A stretch of DNA of 64,000 nt, taken from the NCBI RefSeq assembly GCF_014145675.1, contig NZ_JACGZW010000011.1, positions 248,001-312,000 on the forward strand, written 5' to 3'. Below, piece after piece: positions 34,433 through 43,619 of the stretch. Each line of letters begins with the position of its first letter. Within the stretch, counting starts at the first letter, position 1. Origin of the DNA: Amycolatopsis dendrobii. Lineage in GTDB: Bacteria; Actinomycetota; Actinomycetes; Mycobacteriales; Pseudonocardiaceae. The translations under genes and the position numbers were made by a program. The notes under the pieces are model-generated. The model saw only the letters and a list, made by a program, of their open reading frames with translations. It was not told where the DNA came from and did no database searches.

Positions 34433-36058
34433 TCAGTCGTAGCTTCCCTCCACTGTCCACACTGGATTTTCAGTTCCGGAGCAGAGGACGAGCACCGCCT
34501 CCGGTGCTTCGTTTTCCCCTGCCGCGAGCAGCAGTTGCAGCCGGGCTTGCTGCGGTCCGGTCGAACGACGGCCCGACGTGACCGGCCACGGACCGGCCCA
34601 TCCGGTGATCGGCCGCGGCGGCCCGCCCGCGACGCACAGTCCGCTCGGCGGCGCGGTCAGCCGTTTGCGCGCGGTGAGACCGACTGGTCGTCCCTGCTCG
34701 TCGATAACCTGGACTGGCAACGGTTGTTCCAGCACCGTCGCCGGAGACGGGGACGGCAACCGGGCAGGCCACGTGGCGTCCGGCGGTCCGGTCGGTTCCC
34801 GCGGATCGCCCCACGGGATGAGCCGGACCCGGCTGGCCGGATCACGTCCGCCGTCGAGCAGCGGCGTGACCACGCCCTCCGGGCCGAGTAAACCTTGCAC
34901 CCGCACGAACGCACGGCCGGCCCGTTCGGCAGCCAATTCCTCGTCCTCGCCCGGACCGGCGCCGGGATCGCTCCCCCGCCACAGCCCCAGCTGCAATGAC
35001 CTCCCTTCGACAGTCTCTTCCGGTTCGAGCCGCAACCGCGCGACCCCGGCCGTGGGCCGTTCGCCGGGCGCGGCCTTGAGCCAGCCCTCGAACTGCCACC
35101 GGACCCGGTCCGCAACCCCTTGCGGCGTAAGTGGTTCCGCACAACGCCAGACGCGACCGAGCTGCTCACCGTTCTCAGTTGTCGCGTATATACCCAATCG
35201 AGTGCATGCGAGCCCGCGATCGGCGAGCGCGGCGTGGAACCGCGCGCCGAGTTTTTTGGCCATGAACGCGGCGACGTCCACTCGGGCGAGCACCGGATCG
35301 AACGATTCGGCAAGCGACAGTTCCGGCGGCGGACTGCGACGCAACGGCGGCCGGTCGGACAATCCCCGGGCCAGCCTATGCGCGAGCACGCCGGCGCGTC
35401 CGAACCGAGCGGCCACGTCCCGCTCGCCGAGTTCGGCGAAGGCGCCGAGCGTGCGCAACCCGAGCCGGACGAGCAGGCCGACCAGATCCGCTCGCTCGGC
35501 ATCCGGCTGGTCCAGCTCAGTCACCGGCAACGGGGCGAGAAATTCGGCGCTCCGCCCAGGTTCGACCAGCGCTCCCTGCCGCGCGGCGAGGGTCGCCGCG
35601 AACAGTCCTTCCGCCACCCCGACCTGGCATTCGACTCCCGCCGCCGCGGCCACCTGGTCCACCAGTTTTTCCGCAAGCCGCGGTTCGCCGCCGAAATACC
35701 CGGCCGCACCCGCGACGGGAACCGCGAGCAGCCCGGGCCGCACCACTTCCAGCCCGACGACCAGTTCCTCCACCGCCGAAGCGACGGCCTCGAAAAACCG
35801 TGCGTCCCGCGCCTCGTCTACGCCGAACACCGACAGGTCGGGGCACTGGGATTCCGCTTCGCGCCGCCGCATGCCGCGCCGGATGTTCCGCGCCCGCGCG
35901 ACCGCGGTGCACGCCACGACCCGGTTGGCATGGAACACCGCCGCCGGCTGGGTAAGCACGCTCCCCGCCGCGGCGACGGCAGCGACCGCGGGCCAGTCTG
36001 GGCACCACAGGACCAGCATTCGCACGGGATGGCGACGCGGGTCTTTGCTTTGGTTCAC
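34433..36058 (-). CDS. imuB: ImuB-like Y-family DNA polymerase homologue
   Basis: Mutasome adaptor that bridges the sliding clamp, ImuA' and DnaE2. 541 residues. The Y-family start RMLVLWCPDWPAVAAVAAAG lacks the DxD metal motif of active polymerases, and the SxE motif expected near VASAVEELVVGLEVVRPG is also absent. This agrees with ImuB being catalytically dead. Little-finger and C-terminal regions follow (RLRLEPEETVEGRSLQLGLW). GTG start at 36058 overlaps the imuA' stop by 4 bp (GTGA), giving tight coupling. Confidence 0.93.
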   Translation of the reverse strand: MNQSKDPRRHPVRMLVLWCPDWPAVAAVAAAGSVLTQPAAVFHANRVVACTAVARARNIRRGMRRREAESQCPDLSVFGVDEARDARFFEAVASAVEELVVGLEVVRPGLLAVPVAGAAGYFGGEPRLAEKLVDQVAAAAGVECQVGVAEGLFAATLAARQGALVEPGRSAEFLAPLPVTELDQPDAERADLVGLLVRLGLRTLGAFAELGERDVAARFGRAGVLAHRLARGLSDRPPLRRSPPPELSLAESFDPVLARVDVAAFMAKKLGARFHAALADRGLACTRLGIYATTENGEQLGRVWRCAEPLTPQGVADRVRWQFEGWLKAAPGERPTAGVARLRLEPEETVEGRSLQLGLWRGSDPGAGPGEDEELAAERAGRAFVRVQGLLGPEGVVTPLLDGGRDPASRVRLIPWGDPREPTGPPDATWPARLPSPSPATVLEQPLPVQVIDEQGRPVGLTARKRLTAPPSGLCVAGGPPRPITGWAGPWPVTSGRRSTGPQQARLQLLLAAGENEAPEAVLVLCSGTENPVWTVEGSYD

Positions 36059-38097
36059 CCGACCGCCTCTTCCCGCGCCGCGACGCGCTTCTCGCCCTGG
36101 GAAACCCGGCCGTCCTGGCCAGGCAGAAGCATTGATGCCGACCGAGGCCGGGCTGCTGCACCGCGTCCGCGGGCGTGCACCTCGACCGGACGGGAACGGA
36201 GGTGCCCGGCACCGTGTTCGAGCACCCCGGTCCAGGCGCCTGGGGTGCAGTGCAACTCGACGTCGGCGGAAGGCCAGTGCCCCAGCGAAAGCAGCACTGC
36301 TCCGCGATGCCGGGCCCGCGCCGCGAGCCGTCGCGCGACGTCCGGCCGGACTGACCTGGGTTCGGTGACGACGAGGTCGACGCCGTCGAGCAAAGCGGCC
36401 ATCACCGCCTGGTATTCGGCCCCCGGCTGCGGAACCAACGCGAGCCGCGAAACGGCGACGCCGTGCTCGGCCGCCGCGACAATCCCGAGCGACGGGGCCC
36501 CGACGACCGCAGCCCACGCCCCGGCGACGGTCGCCTCCGCGAGCAACGCGAACAGCAGCGAGGTGGAGTGGTGAACCGCGACGACGCTTCCGCGGCGCAA
36601 CCCGGCCCCGGGGAGAAGGTCGGCCAGGGCGGGGGCCACCGGAAGCATCCGCCCGGCAGCCTGATCCCAGTCGGTCCGGGAAGCCCGCTCGGCGGCGACG
36701 GTGCTGGCCGTGCTGACGCCGGGGAGGGCGGTCAGTTTGGCCAGCGGGTGCGCCGGGTCCGCTGGTGCGGATGGGTCGGGGTGGATCCTGGTCGGGGGCC
36801 GGAGTTTCGAGGGGTTTGCTGGGTGCAGTTGTGCTGGAGGAGCGGATGGAGACCCGGGTTGAGTTTCCTGGTCGGGCTCGGTCAGGGAGACTGGAGGAGT
36901 TTCCGGGCGCAGCTGAGACGGCGGCGTGAGCGGAGACTCCGGACTAGGGGCCGGAGGAGTTTCTGGGCGGAGACGAGTCGGTGGCCCGGGCGAAGGTTCC
37001 GGACGCGAGTCGGCTGGAGCAAGCGAGCGAAGATGAGTCGATGGCTCCGATTCAGGCTGAGGAGGCGAATCGCGCTCAGCAGACGAGCGAACCTGACCCG
37101 AATGCCGCGGGGCAGGTGAACCAGGCCGGCTCGCCGGGGTGAGCGGAGTCGGTGAATCAGGTCCGCTGGACACGCGCGAGTCAGCAGACGACGCAGTACC
37201 CGCGGGGCGAAGCTCACGGCCGGATTCGGCCGGCCGGGCCTGCGAACGAAGCGCAGCAGGCGAACGGGCTTCTGCTGCCCCGCCGGAGCTGGCCGGTGTC
37301 CATGGCTCGAACGCTGCGTCCAGGGAGTTCGGGCGGGTACGGGATTCGTTCTCCCCCAACGAGAACATCGACCTCGGGGAACCCGCGGACATCGCGGCGA
37401 CTGGCGTCCGTTCCTTCGCCAATGCTTCGAGCGCCGACCACGGCACCAGTACTTCCCACGAGCGTGCCGGCCGCGCCTCCGGCACGCTCGTGGGCGCGGA
37501 AGCCTGGGTTTCCGCGGCGGGGAAGATCTCCTGAGACGACCGCTTCAGCAGGGCGGAAATCCCCGCAGTGCCAAGGAGATCGGTCGTGGCGGAGTCAGCG
37601 GGAAGAACCGGAGGGCGCAGTTTCCCGGCCGCCACCGAAGAGTCGCTCGGCGCGGCATCGGCCTCGGCCAGAGCCACCGCGCCGCCCGATCCCGACGCCG
37701 CCCCCACCAGAGACCGAGTGTCGCTCGCCCTCAACGCCTTCCCGGCTGCGGGCGAGGAACCACCCGTCGCCGAAGTTCCCACGGCCATCTCAGCCAGGGC
37801 CGCAGCGCCTCCCGATCCCGACGCCGCCCCAGCCGCTTCCGGAACTCCCCTGGCCCCGGAAGCACCCAAAGCCATCCCGGCCACGACCGAAGAAGCGTTC
37901 GCCGCCGAGGCCCCCGAAACCACCCCGGCCAAAGCCGAAGCCTCACCCGCTCCCCAAAAACCAGCCGTGACCGCACCGTCCGCGGAAGTCCCCCCAGCCT
38001 CTCCAGCCGCCCCCGCGGCCGAAGAAACCCTTGATCCTTCCGCGATCTCCGAAGCAAACCCCGAAGAAGCAGCCCCCGAAGCCGCTCCGGTCGTCAC
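36055..38097 (-). CDS. imuA: ImuA'-like protein with very long low-complexity N-terminal extension
   Basis: SOS mutagenesis accessory of the RecA-like ImuA' type, first gene of the mutasome cassette. 680 residues, against roughly 200-280 for usual actinobacterial homologues. The conserved C-terminal portion (about 455-680) shows MLPVAPALADLLPGAGLRRGSVVAVHHSTSLLFALLAEA and DLVVTEPRSVRPDVARRLAARARHRGAVLLSLG. The first 450 residues are Ala/Ser/Gly-rich, then Pro/Arg/Ser-rich with repeats such as RLRPETPP. One more ordered-looking island reads RSWEVLVPWSALEALAKERTP. GTG at 38097 has AAGGAG seven bases upstream, supporting the long form; internal starts near 36750 cannot be excluded. A LexA box lies 178 bp upstream. 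Confidence 0.82.
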   Translation of the reverse strand: MTTGAASGAASSGFASEIAEGSRVSSAAGAAGEAGGTSADGAVTAGFWGAGEASALAGVVSGASAANASSVVAGMALGASGARGVPEAAGAASGSGGAAALAEMAVGTSATGGSSPAAGKALRASDTRSLVGAASGSGGAVALAEADAAPSDSSVAAGKLRPPVLPADSATTDLLGTAGISALLKRSSQEIFPAAETQASAPTSVPEARPARSWEVLVPWSALEALAKERTPVAAMSAGSPRSMFSLGENESRTRPNSLDAAFEPWTPASSGGAAEARSPAALRSQARPAESGRELRPAGTASSADSRVSSGPDSPTPLTPASRPGSPAPRHSGQVRSSAERDSPPQPESEPSTHLRSLAPADSRPEPSPGPPTRLRPETPPAPSPESPLTPPSQLRPETPPVSLTEPDQETQPGSPSAPPAQLHPANPSKLRPPTRIHPDPSAPADPAHPLAKLTALPGVSTASTVAAERASRTDWDQAAGRMLPVAPALADLLPGAGLRRGSVVAVHHSTSLLFALLAEATVAGAWAAVVGAPSLGIVAAAEHGVAVSRLALVPQPGAEYQAVMAALLDGVDLVVTEPRSVRPDVARRLAARARHRGAVLLSLGHWPSADVELHCTPGAWTGVLEHGAGHLRSRPVEVHARGRGAAARPRSASMLLPGQDGRVSQGEKRVAAREEAVG

Positions 38098-38274
38098 CGG
38101 TTTCTCCTTCCGCCGGGATCGGCCGACGAGTCCGTCCCGGGACAGGTCGGCACACCTGGCCCGGGACGGACGTCGACACACCGCGGGGAAGGCGGTTCCG
38201 CATCCTCATCCGTGCGGAAACCGCACGGTCACCCAACAATCGCACCCAAAAACACACCACTGCGCCGAACAGGA

Positions 38275-38290
38275 TCGAACACCCGTTCGA
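38275..38290. promoter_or_regulatory. Perfect SOS (LexA) box upstream of imuA'
   Basis: TCGAAC-ACCC-GTTCGA matches the actinobacterial LexA consensus TCGAAC-N4-GTTCGA exactly. It lies in the 301-bp divergent region (38098-38398) between imuA' and the GNAT gene, 178 bp from the imuA' start and 109 bp from the GNAT start. Control of the mutasome cassette is expected from mycobacterial precedent; an effect on the GNAT gene is possible. I saw nothing else distinctive in this intergenic stretch. Confidence 0.85.
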
Positions 38291-38398
38291 CACCACTCAG
38301 TCTCGCTCCACCCCGCCCCGGCTGTCAAGCGCGCACGGAGAAACAACCCGGAAGATCACCGGACACCAGGAAAACGGCTCTTTACACTGGGAACCCTG

Positions 38399-38911
38399 AT
38401 GAAGACAGGACACATCGCCCTGCGGGGTTTCGCCGAAGCCGACCTTCCGGTGCTCGACCGGTTCTCCACGGACCCGGACGGCACCGGCACCTTTCAGTGG
38501 ACGAGGTTCACCGGGCCGCAGGCACGGCGCCGGTTCGCCGAGGACGGGTTCCTCAGCCCGGCGTCAAGCGCGGTCGCGGTGACGGTCGACTCGGTGGTCG
38601 CCGGGATGGCTACCTGGGAGGCGGCCGACCGGGGCGGGCCCGCCGGCGGATGCTTCCGGGTCGGCGTCGCGTTGCTACCCGACTATCGCGGGCACGGCAC
38701 CGACGCGAAGGCGTACCAACTGCTCGTCGACCAGCTCTTCCGGCACACCCGCGCGCACCGGCTCGAAGCCTTCGTCGACAGCGAGGACGTCGCCGGGCAG
38801 CACACGCTGGAGAAGACCGGCTTCCATCGCGAAGGTCTGCTCTGCCAGGTCACCTGGCGCGACGGCGGCTACCGCGACGAGGTCGTCTACGCGATCCTGC
38901 GCGAGGGATGA
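38399..38911 (+). CDS. GNAT family N-acetyltransferase
   Basis: 170 residues, RimJ/RimL-like. It begins GHIALRGFAEADLPVLDRFSTDPDGTGTFQWTRF. The acetyl-CoA-binding motif is VGVALLPDYRGHGTDAKAYQLLVDQLF, and the C-terminal EAFVDSEDVAGQHTLEKTGFHREGLL is the typical N-x-x-S/x-x-x-x-EKxGF strand-helix. Acceptor unknown. ATG at 38399 with GGGAA upstream; the open frame extends much further 5' but overlaps imuA' and lacks support. Confidence 0.88.
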   Translation: MKTGHIALRGFAEADLPVLDRFSTDPDGTGTFQWTRFTGPQARRRFAEDGFLSPASSAVAVTVDSVVAGMATWEAADRGGPAGGCFRVGVALLPDYRGHGTDAKAYQLLVDQLFRHTRAHRLEAFVDSEDVAGQHTLEKTGFHREGLLCQVTWRDGGYRDEVVYAILREG

Positions 38912-38943
38912 AAAACCGGCCGGGACCCGAAAGTCCCGGCCGG
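38911..38943 (-). terminator. Intrinsic terminator of purNH
   Basis: CCGGCCGGGAC (38916-38926) pairs perfectly with 38933-38943 around a 6-nt loop. On the minus strand it is followed by TTTTT, ending the leftward purH transcript. Confidence 0.88.
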
Positions 38944-38954
38944 CCAGCAGAAAA

Positions 38955-40517
38955 TCAGTGCGCGAAGTGGCGCGTTCCGGTGAGGTACAGCGTGATCCCG
39001 GCGGCCTCGGCGGCGGCGATCACCTCGGCGTCGCGGATGGACCCGCCGGGCTGGACGACGGCTCGCACGCCCGCCTCGATCAGCACCTCGAGCCCGTCCG
39101 GGAACGGGAAGAACGCGTCCGACGCGCCGACCGAGCCCTTCGCCCGGTCGCCCGCCCGCGCGACCGCCAGCCGCGACGAGTCGACGCGGTTGACCTGGCC
39201 CATGCCGACCCCGACGGTCGCCTGCTCGTGCGCCAGCAGGATCGCGTTGGACTTCACCGCGCGCAGCGCCCGCCACGCGAACTCCAGGTCCGCCAGGGTC
39301 TGCTCGTCGGCGGGCGAGCCGGTGGCCAGCTCCCAGTTCGCCGGGTCGTCGCCGGGGGCGTCGATCGCGTCGGCGGTCTGCACGAGCACACCGCCGGAGA
39401 TCGGCCGGAACTCGACCGGGGCCGCGTTCTCGATCGCGGGCAGCTTCAGCAGCCGCACGTTCTTCTTGCGCTGCAAGATCTCCAGCGCTTCCGGCTCGAA
39501 GTCGGGGGCGAGCACGACCTCGGTGAACACCTCGGCGATCTGCTCCGCCGCCGCGACGCTCACCGGCCGGTTCGTGGCGATCACGCCGCCGTACGCGGAC
39601 ACCGGGTCGCAGGCGTGCGCCTTGCGGTGCGCTTCGGCGACGTCCGCGCCGACAGCGATCCCGCACGGGTTGGCGTGCTTGATGATCGCGACAGCCGGCT
39701 CGGAGAAGTCGAAGGCGGCCCGACGCGCGGCGTCAGTGTCGACGTAGTTGTTGTACGACATCGCCTTGCCGTGAAGCTGCTCCGCGTGCGCGAGGCCTGG
39801 CTGCGCGCCGCGGTACAGCGCCGCCTTCTGGTGCGGGTTCTCGCCGTAGCGCAGTACGTCCGCACGGTCCCACGTCGCGCCGAGGAAGTCTGGGAAGCCA
39901 CTGTCGTCCGAAGGCGCGTACGCGTTGGCGAACCACGAAGCGACAGCGGTGTCGTACGCAGCCGTGTGCGCGTACGCCTGCGCAGCGAGCCGCTTGCGGT
40001 CCGAGAGTTCGAAGCCACCCGCGGAGACCTGCTCAAGCACCCACGCGTACCGCGCCGGGTCCACGACGACAGCGACGCTGCCGTGGTTCTTCGCTGCTGC
40101 GCGCACCATCGCAGGACCGCCGATGTCGATGTTCTCGACGCAGTCCTCGAAGCTCGCTCCGGACGCGACGGTCGCCTGGAACGGGTACAGGTTCACCACG
40201 AGCAGGTCGAAAGCCGCGATGTCGAGTTGCTTGAGCTGGGCGACGTGGTCGTCGTTGCCCTGGTCGGCGAGCAGCCCGGCGTGCACGCGCGGGTGCAGCG
40301 TCTTGACCCGGCCGTCGAACGACTCGGGGAACCCGGTGACCTGCTCGACCGGCGTGACCGGAACCCCGGCGTTCGCGATGACCTTCGCCGTGCCGCCGGT
40401 CGACACGATCTCCACGCCGGCCGCGTGCAGGCCGGTCGCGAGCTCGAGCAGGCCGGCCTTGTCCGAGACGCCGATCAGCGCGCGCCGGACCGGGCGCCGT
40501 CCCTGTGCTGTGCTCAC
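38955..40517 (-). CDS. purH: Bifunctional AICAR formyltransferase / IMP cyclohydrolase PurH
   Basis: Last two steps of de novo IMP synthesis. 520 residues. The N-terminal MGS-like cyclohydrolase domain has ALIGVSDKAGLLELATGLHAAGVEIVSTGGTAKVI; the transformylase domain has GENPHQKAALYRG, AAFDFSEPAVAIIKHANPCGIAVG and VQPGGSIRDAEVIAAAEAAG. GTG at 40517 overlaps the purN stop by 4 bp (GTGA), so the two are translationally coupled. A terminator follows at 38943-38911. Confidence 0.97.
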   Translation of the reverse strand: MSTAQGRRPVRRALIGVSDKAGLLELATGLHAAGVEIVSTGGTAKVIANAGVPVTPVEQVTGFPESFDGRVKTLHPRVHAGLLADQGNDDHVAQLKQLDIAAFDLLVVNLYPFQATVASGASFEDCVENIDIGGPAMVRAAAKNHGSVAVVVDPARYAWVLEQVSAGGFELSDRKRLAAQAYAHTAAYDTAVASWFANAYAPSDDSGFPDFLGATWDRADVLRYGENPHQKAALYRGAQPGLAHAEQLHGKAMSYNNYVDTDAARRAAFDFSEPAVAIIKHANPCGIAVGADVAEAHRKAHACDPVSAYGGVIATNRPVSVAAAEQIAEVFTEVVLAPDFEPEALEILQRKKNVRLLKLPAIENAAPVEFRPISGGVLVQTADAIDAPGDDPANWELATGSPADEQTLADLEFAWRALRAVKSNAILLAHEQATVGVGMGQVNRVDSSRLAVARAGDRAKGSVGASDAFFPFPDGLEVLIEAGVRAVVQPGGSIRDAEVIAAAEAAGITLYLTGTRHFAH

Positions 40518-41131
40518 GAAAACCTCACCTTTCGTCCGTCCACGGTGCACCCACCACGGCCGAGTCGCTCGATCGTTTCAACCAGCAGCCTGCGTTCCAC
40601 GGCTTTGATCCGCTCGTGCAGGACGTCTTCGGTGTCGTCGGTCTCCACCGGCACCGCCTCCTGGGCGATGACCGGGCCAGTGTCCACCCCGGCGTCGACG
40701 AAATGCACCGTCGATCCGGTGACGCGCACGCCCGCGGCCAGCGCGTCGGCGACCGCGTGCATCCCGGGGAACGACGGCAGCAGCGCGGGGTGGGTGTTGA
40801 TCACGCGGCCAGCGAACCGCGACAGGAACTCCGGCCCGAGGATCTTCATGAAGCCCGCGGACACCACGAGGTCGGGCTGATAGGCCGCGACCGCCTCGGC
40901 GAGCGCGCGGTCCCACGCGGCCCGGTCCGGATGGTCGGCGACGCGCACGGTGAACGACGGCACATCAGCCCGTTCCGCCCGCGCGAGCGCCTCGATTCCC
41001 TTCCGATCGGCGCCGACCGCGACGACGGAGGCCGGGAACCCGGGCTGCCCGACCGCGTCGAGCACAGCCTGCAGCAGCGTGCCGGAACCGGACGCGAGCA
41101 CGACGATCTTCACCGGAGTGGGCAGTTCCAA
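40514..41131 (-). CDS. purN: Phosphoribosylglycinamide formyltransferase PurN
   Basis: Transfers the formyl group of 10-formyl-THF to GAR in purine synthesis. About 205 residues. KIVVLASGSGTLLQAVLDA (phosphate loop), then the signature INTHPALLPSFPGMHAVADALAAGVRVTGSTVHFVDAGVDTGPVIAQ containing catalytic Asn, His and Asp. Start is uncertain: TTG 41131 (LELPTPVKIVV) or GTG 41113 (VKIVV), since no strong ribosome binding site decides between them. Precedes purH with a GTGA overlap. Confidence 0.95.
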   Translation of the reverse strand: MELPTPVKIVVLASGSGTLLQAVLDAVGQPGFPASVVAVGADRKGIEALARAERADVPSFTVRVADHPDRAAWDRALAEAVAAYQPDLVVSAGFMKILGPEFLSRFAGRVINTHPALLPSFPGMHAVADALAAGVRVTGSTVHFVDAGVDTGPVIAQEAVPVETDDTEDVLHERIKAVERRLLVETIERLGRGGCTVDGRKVRFS

Positions 41132-41205
41132 GCGGCTGGCCAGAACGGGCTCCTTGCACGGCGGTACGCCTCGGGCGCACGGCGCTTCACCAGGTCGCCC
41201 CAACC

Positions 41206-42759
41206 CTAACGGTCGTCCTCGGCGGGCTTCGCGTCGCCGGAGTCCTCGGTGGACTCGGTCACAGCGTCCGGCTCTTCGGCGGGGGTTTCCGGCTTGTCCT
41301 CGGACTTGTCCTCGGTCTCGGCTGCTTCGGTTTCCGGCTCGTCCTCCGGCTGGTCGAGGCCCAGTTCCGCGTCGGCCTCGGCGTCGAAGTCCTCGTCGTC
41401 CTCAGAGTCTCCGGAATCTTCAGCGTCCTCAGCGTCTTCGGTTTCCTCGGCCTCGGCCGGGTCCGCGACGTCCTCATCGGGCTCGGGCTCCTCCGGCTCG
41501 GCATCCCCGGACTCAGCCGACTCGGCCTCGGCCTCGGCTTCGGGCTCGTCCTCCACCTCAAGCGACCCGACCGGCCGCATCGGAGCGTGCGCCCCCGCGA
41601 AGAAGGCCACGAACCCGGCCGGAATGACGATCCAGCAGAACGCGACGATCGACGCCACCCCGACCGGCACGCTGACCGGGTCGAACGGACCGTCGCCGAG
41701 CCGCCCGCCCGCGAGCGTGCCCAGCAGCACGCAGCCGAACCCGACGACCGCGCCCGCGACGACCACGACCCGCAACCGCGCCGCCGGGTCCTCGTCCACC
41801 GCGCGGACCGACCAGCCGACCAGCACGCCGACCGCCAGCGGCAGCACCAGCAGCACCGGCCACCACGACGCGGCGTGCTCGGGGATGCCGCCCAGCAGCG
41901 GCACCCCGGGGACGGAACCGCCGCGGTAGCCGATGAGGTGCACGTCCAGACTGCCGATGCTGAATCCGGGTCCGCTCACGAACGACATCGCGGCCACCAC
42001 AGCGTTCGGCAGGTACAGCACGGAAAGCAGGAACAGGCCGAAGCTGCTCCCGAACGACGGCTCGAACAGACTGGACACCGTGCGCGCGGACAGCGCCGTG
42101 GCTGCGGTGAGCGTCAGCGCGCCAGCGGCCAGCAGCGCGAACAGTCCGAGCAGGCCCGCGCGCAGACCGCGAAAAGCCAGCGGGTCAAGCCGGTCGACGA
42201 GCACCTGCGGCGTCCCGAACCGGCGAAGCACCCCGCCGGTGGCCGCGAGCCCGGAGATCGCGGCAGGCACGACCGCGGCGAGCCAGAAGTTCGCCCGCAC
42301 CGGTTCGCCGATCGAAAACAGCGAGATCAGCACGCCGAACAGCAGATGTGCGCCGGAAATCGTGGCGATCAACGGGACCGCGTGCCGCAGCCTGGCGCAG
42401 CGAAGCCGTCGCACGGCCTTGGCCGCGGCCCGCGCGACCAGCAGCACCACGCCGATCGTCGGCAGCAGCGGCAGCATCCCGAGCGGATGCCCGCCGATCC
42501 CGAGTTCGACCTGGTAGGCGGCCAGCCAGCCAGGCCCCGCCGACAGCAGCACGCCGCCCGCGGAAAAGATCGCGTGCTGGGCGGTCAGGGCGACGAGCGC
42601 GAGCAGCGTGGCGACCACCGCGTAGCCGGTGACGAGCGGGCCGAGCGCCGCGGCGAGCAACACCCGGAACCGGGGAACATCCTGGTCAAGGGAGTCGCCC
42701 ACCGGCTCGTCGCCCGCGGGGCGTCCGGGACTGGTGAGCACCTGCATGTCCTCGACCAT
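41206..42759 (-). CDS. DUF6350 family membrane protein with acidic tail (PerM/Rv0955-like)
   Basis: 517 residues. The first about 400 form 10 or so transmembrane helices; the last about 115 are strikingly acidic, built of Glu/Asp/Ala runs (EAEAEAES, DAEDAEDSGDSEDDEDFDAEADAELG). Position immediately upstream of purN and downstream of a DUF5336 gene equals that of Rv0955 (PerM, linked to cell division in mycobacteria). ATG 42759 was chosen over the frame start at 42867; ATG 42747 is also possible. Role here is inferred from synteny. Confidence 0.85.
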   Translation of the reverse strand: MVEDMQVLTSPGRPAGDEPVGDSLDQDVPRFRVLLAAALGPLVTGYAVVATLLALVALTAQHAIFSAGGVLLSAGPGWLAAYQVELGIGGHPLGMLPLLPTIGVVLLVARAAAKAVRRLRCARLRHAVPLIATISGAHLLFGVLISLFSIGEPVRANFWLAAVVPAAISGLAATGGVLRRFGTPQVLVDRLDPLAFRGLRAGLLGLFALLAAGALTLTAATALSARTVSSLFEPSFGSSFGLFLLSVLYLPNAVVAAMSFVSGPGFSIGSLDVHLIGYRGGSVPGVPLLGGIPEHAASWWPVLLVLPLAVGVLVGWSVRAVDEDPAARLRVVVVAGAVVGFGCVLLGTLAGGRLGDGPFDPVSVPVGVASIVAFCWIVIPAGFVAFFAGAHAPMRPVGSLEVEDEPEAEAEAESAESGDAEPEEPEPDEDVADPAEAEETEDAEDAEDSGDSEDDEDFDAEADAELGLDQPEDEPETEAAETEDKSEDKPETPAEEPDAVTESTEDSGDAKPAEDDR

Positions 42760-42847
42760 GACATCCGCGCTCGGCCGTCCGGGTGAGGCACGCCGCCCGG
42801 CGGACGTGGCGAATCCAACGCCCACCCGGTCGTGGCACCGGGCCAAG

Positions 42848-42885
42848 AAAAACACCCGCTGTGACACGGAGAGTCACAGCGGGTG
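42848..42885 (-). terminator. Intrinsic terminator of the DUF5336 gene
   Basis: CACCCGCTGTGAC (42853-42865) pairs perfectly with GTCACAGCGGGTG (42873-42885). On the minus strand a TTTTT follows (42852-42848). It separates the DUF5336 gene from the DUF6350 gene. Confidence 0.85.
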
Positions 42886-42902
42886 GGTGATGCGAAGGGG
42901 TT

Positions 42903-43619
42903 TCAGCCTTGCTGTCCGAAACCGCCGGGCGGGGTGCCCGGTTTGTTCTGCTCAGCGGGCGGCTGGAAGAACTGGCCCTGCTGCGGCGCGTACGTCGTCG
43001 CCTGCCCGCCGGGCGGCGGAGTGGCGGGCGGCTGCTGCCCCGGAGCAGGCGGCTGCGGGGACTGCTGGCCGGGAGCCGGCTGGTACTGCGTCGGCTGGTA
43101 CTGGCCCTGCTGACCGTAGGGCTGCTGATACGCCGGAGCGGACGGCTGCGCCGTCGGCGGCTTGAGCACGCCGTACTCGAACAGCAGCAGGGCGACCGAC
43201 GCGGCCATCTGCAGGAGACCGAGGATCAGCACCACGATCACGATGGCGGACGTGCGCCCGGAGATGACGGAGTCGAGCGCGCCCAGCCCGCCGAGCACGC
43301 TGAACAGCGCGGCGAACGGCAGCGTCTTCGGTCCCTTGGGCAACAGGTTCAGCGCCGACAGCAAACCGCCGACAAGCAGGAACAGAATGGGCTGCCCGGC
43401 CGTGCCCGCCTCGGCGGCGAAGCCGAGGAAGTACTGCACCAGTCCAAGCCCGGCCACGCCGAGGGACAGCAGCAGCGGAAGGTTCGGCGGCGCTCCGGAG
43501 CCCGCGGCAGGCGGGCCCTGCTGCGGCTGGGGCTGCTGCGGGAACCCGCCCGACGGGGGCGGTCCCTGGGACGGCTGGCCCTGCTGAGGGTAGCCGGGCC
43601 CGCCACTGGGGAAGGTCAT
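42903..43619 (-). CDS. DUF5336 membrane protein (34-kDa antigen, Rv0954-like)
   Basis: 238 residues. Gln/Pro/Gly-rich cytoplasmic N-terminus (residues 1-45), four transmembrane helices (about 46-155; LPLLLSLGVAGLGLVQYFLGF, then FLLVGGLLSALNLLP) and a long Gln/Pro/Tyr-rich C-terminal tail (APAYQQPYGQQGQYQPTQYQ). This layout is that of the mycobacterial 34-kDa antigenic protein Rv0954, which has the same neighbours (sucCD and PerM). Low-complexity tails suggest partner binding; function not established here. Confidence 0.87.
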   Translation of the reverse strand: MTFPSGGPGYPQQGQPSQGPPPSGGFPQQPQPQQGPPAAGSGAPPNLPLLLSLGVAGLGLVQYFLGFAAEAGTAGQPILFLLVGGLLSALNLLPKGPKTLPFAALFSVLGGLGALDSVISGRTSAIVIVVLILGLLQMAASVALLLFEYGVLKPPTAQPSAPAYQQPYGQQGQYQPTQYQPAPGQQSPQPPAPGQQPPATPPPGGQATTYAPQQGQFFQPPAEQNKPGTPPGGFGQQG

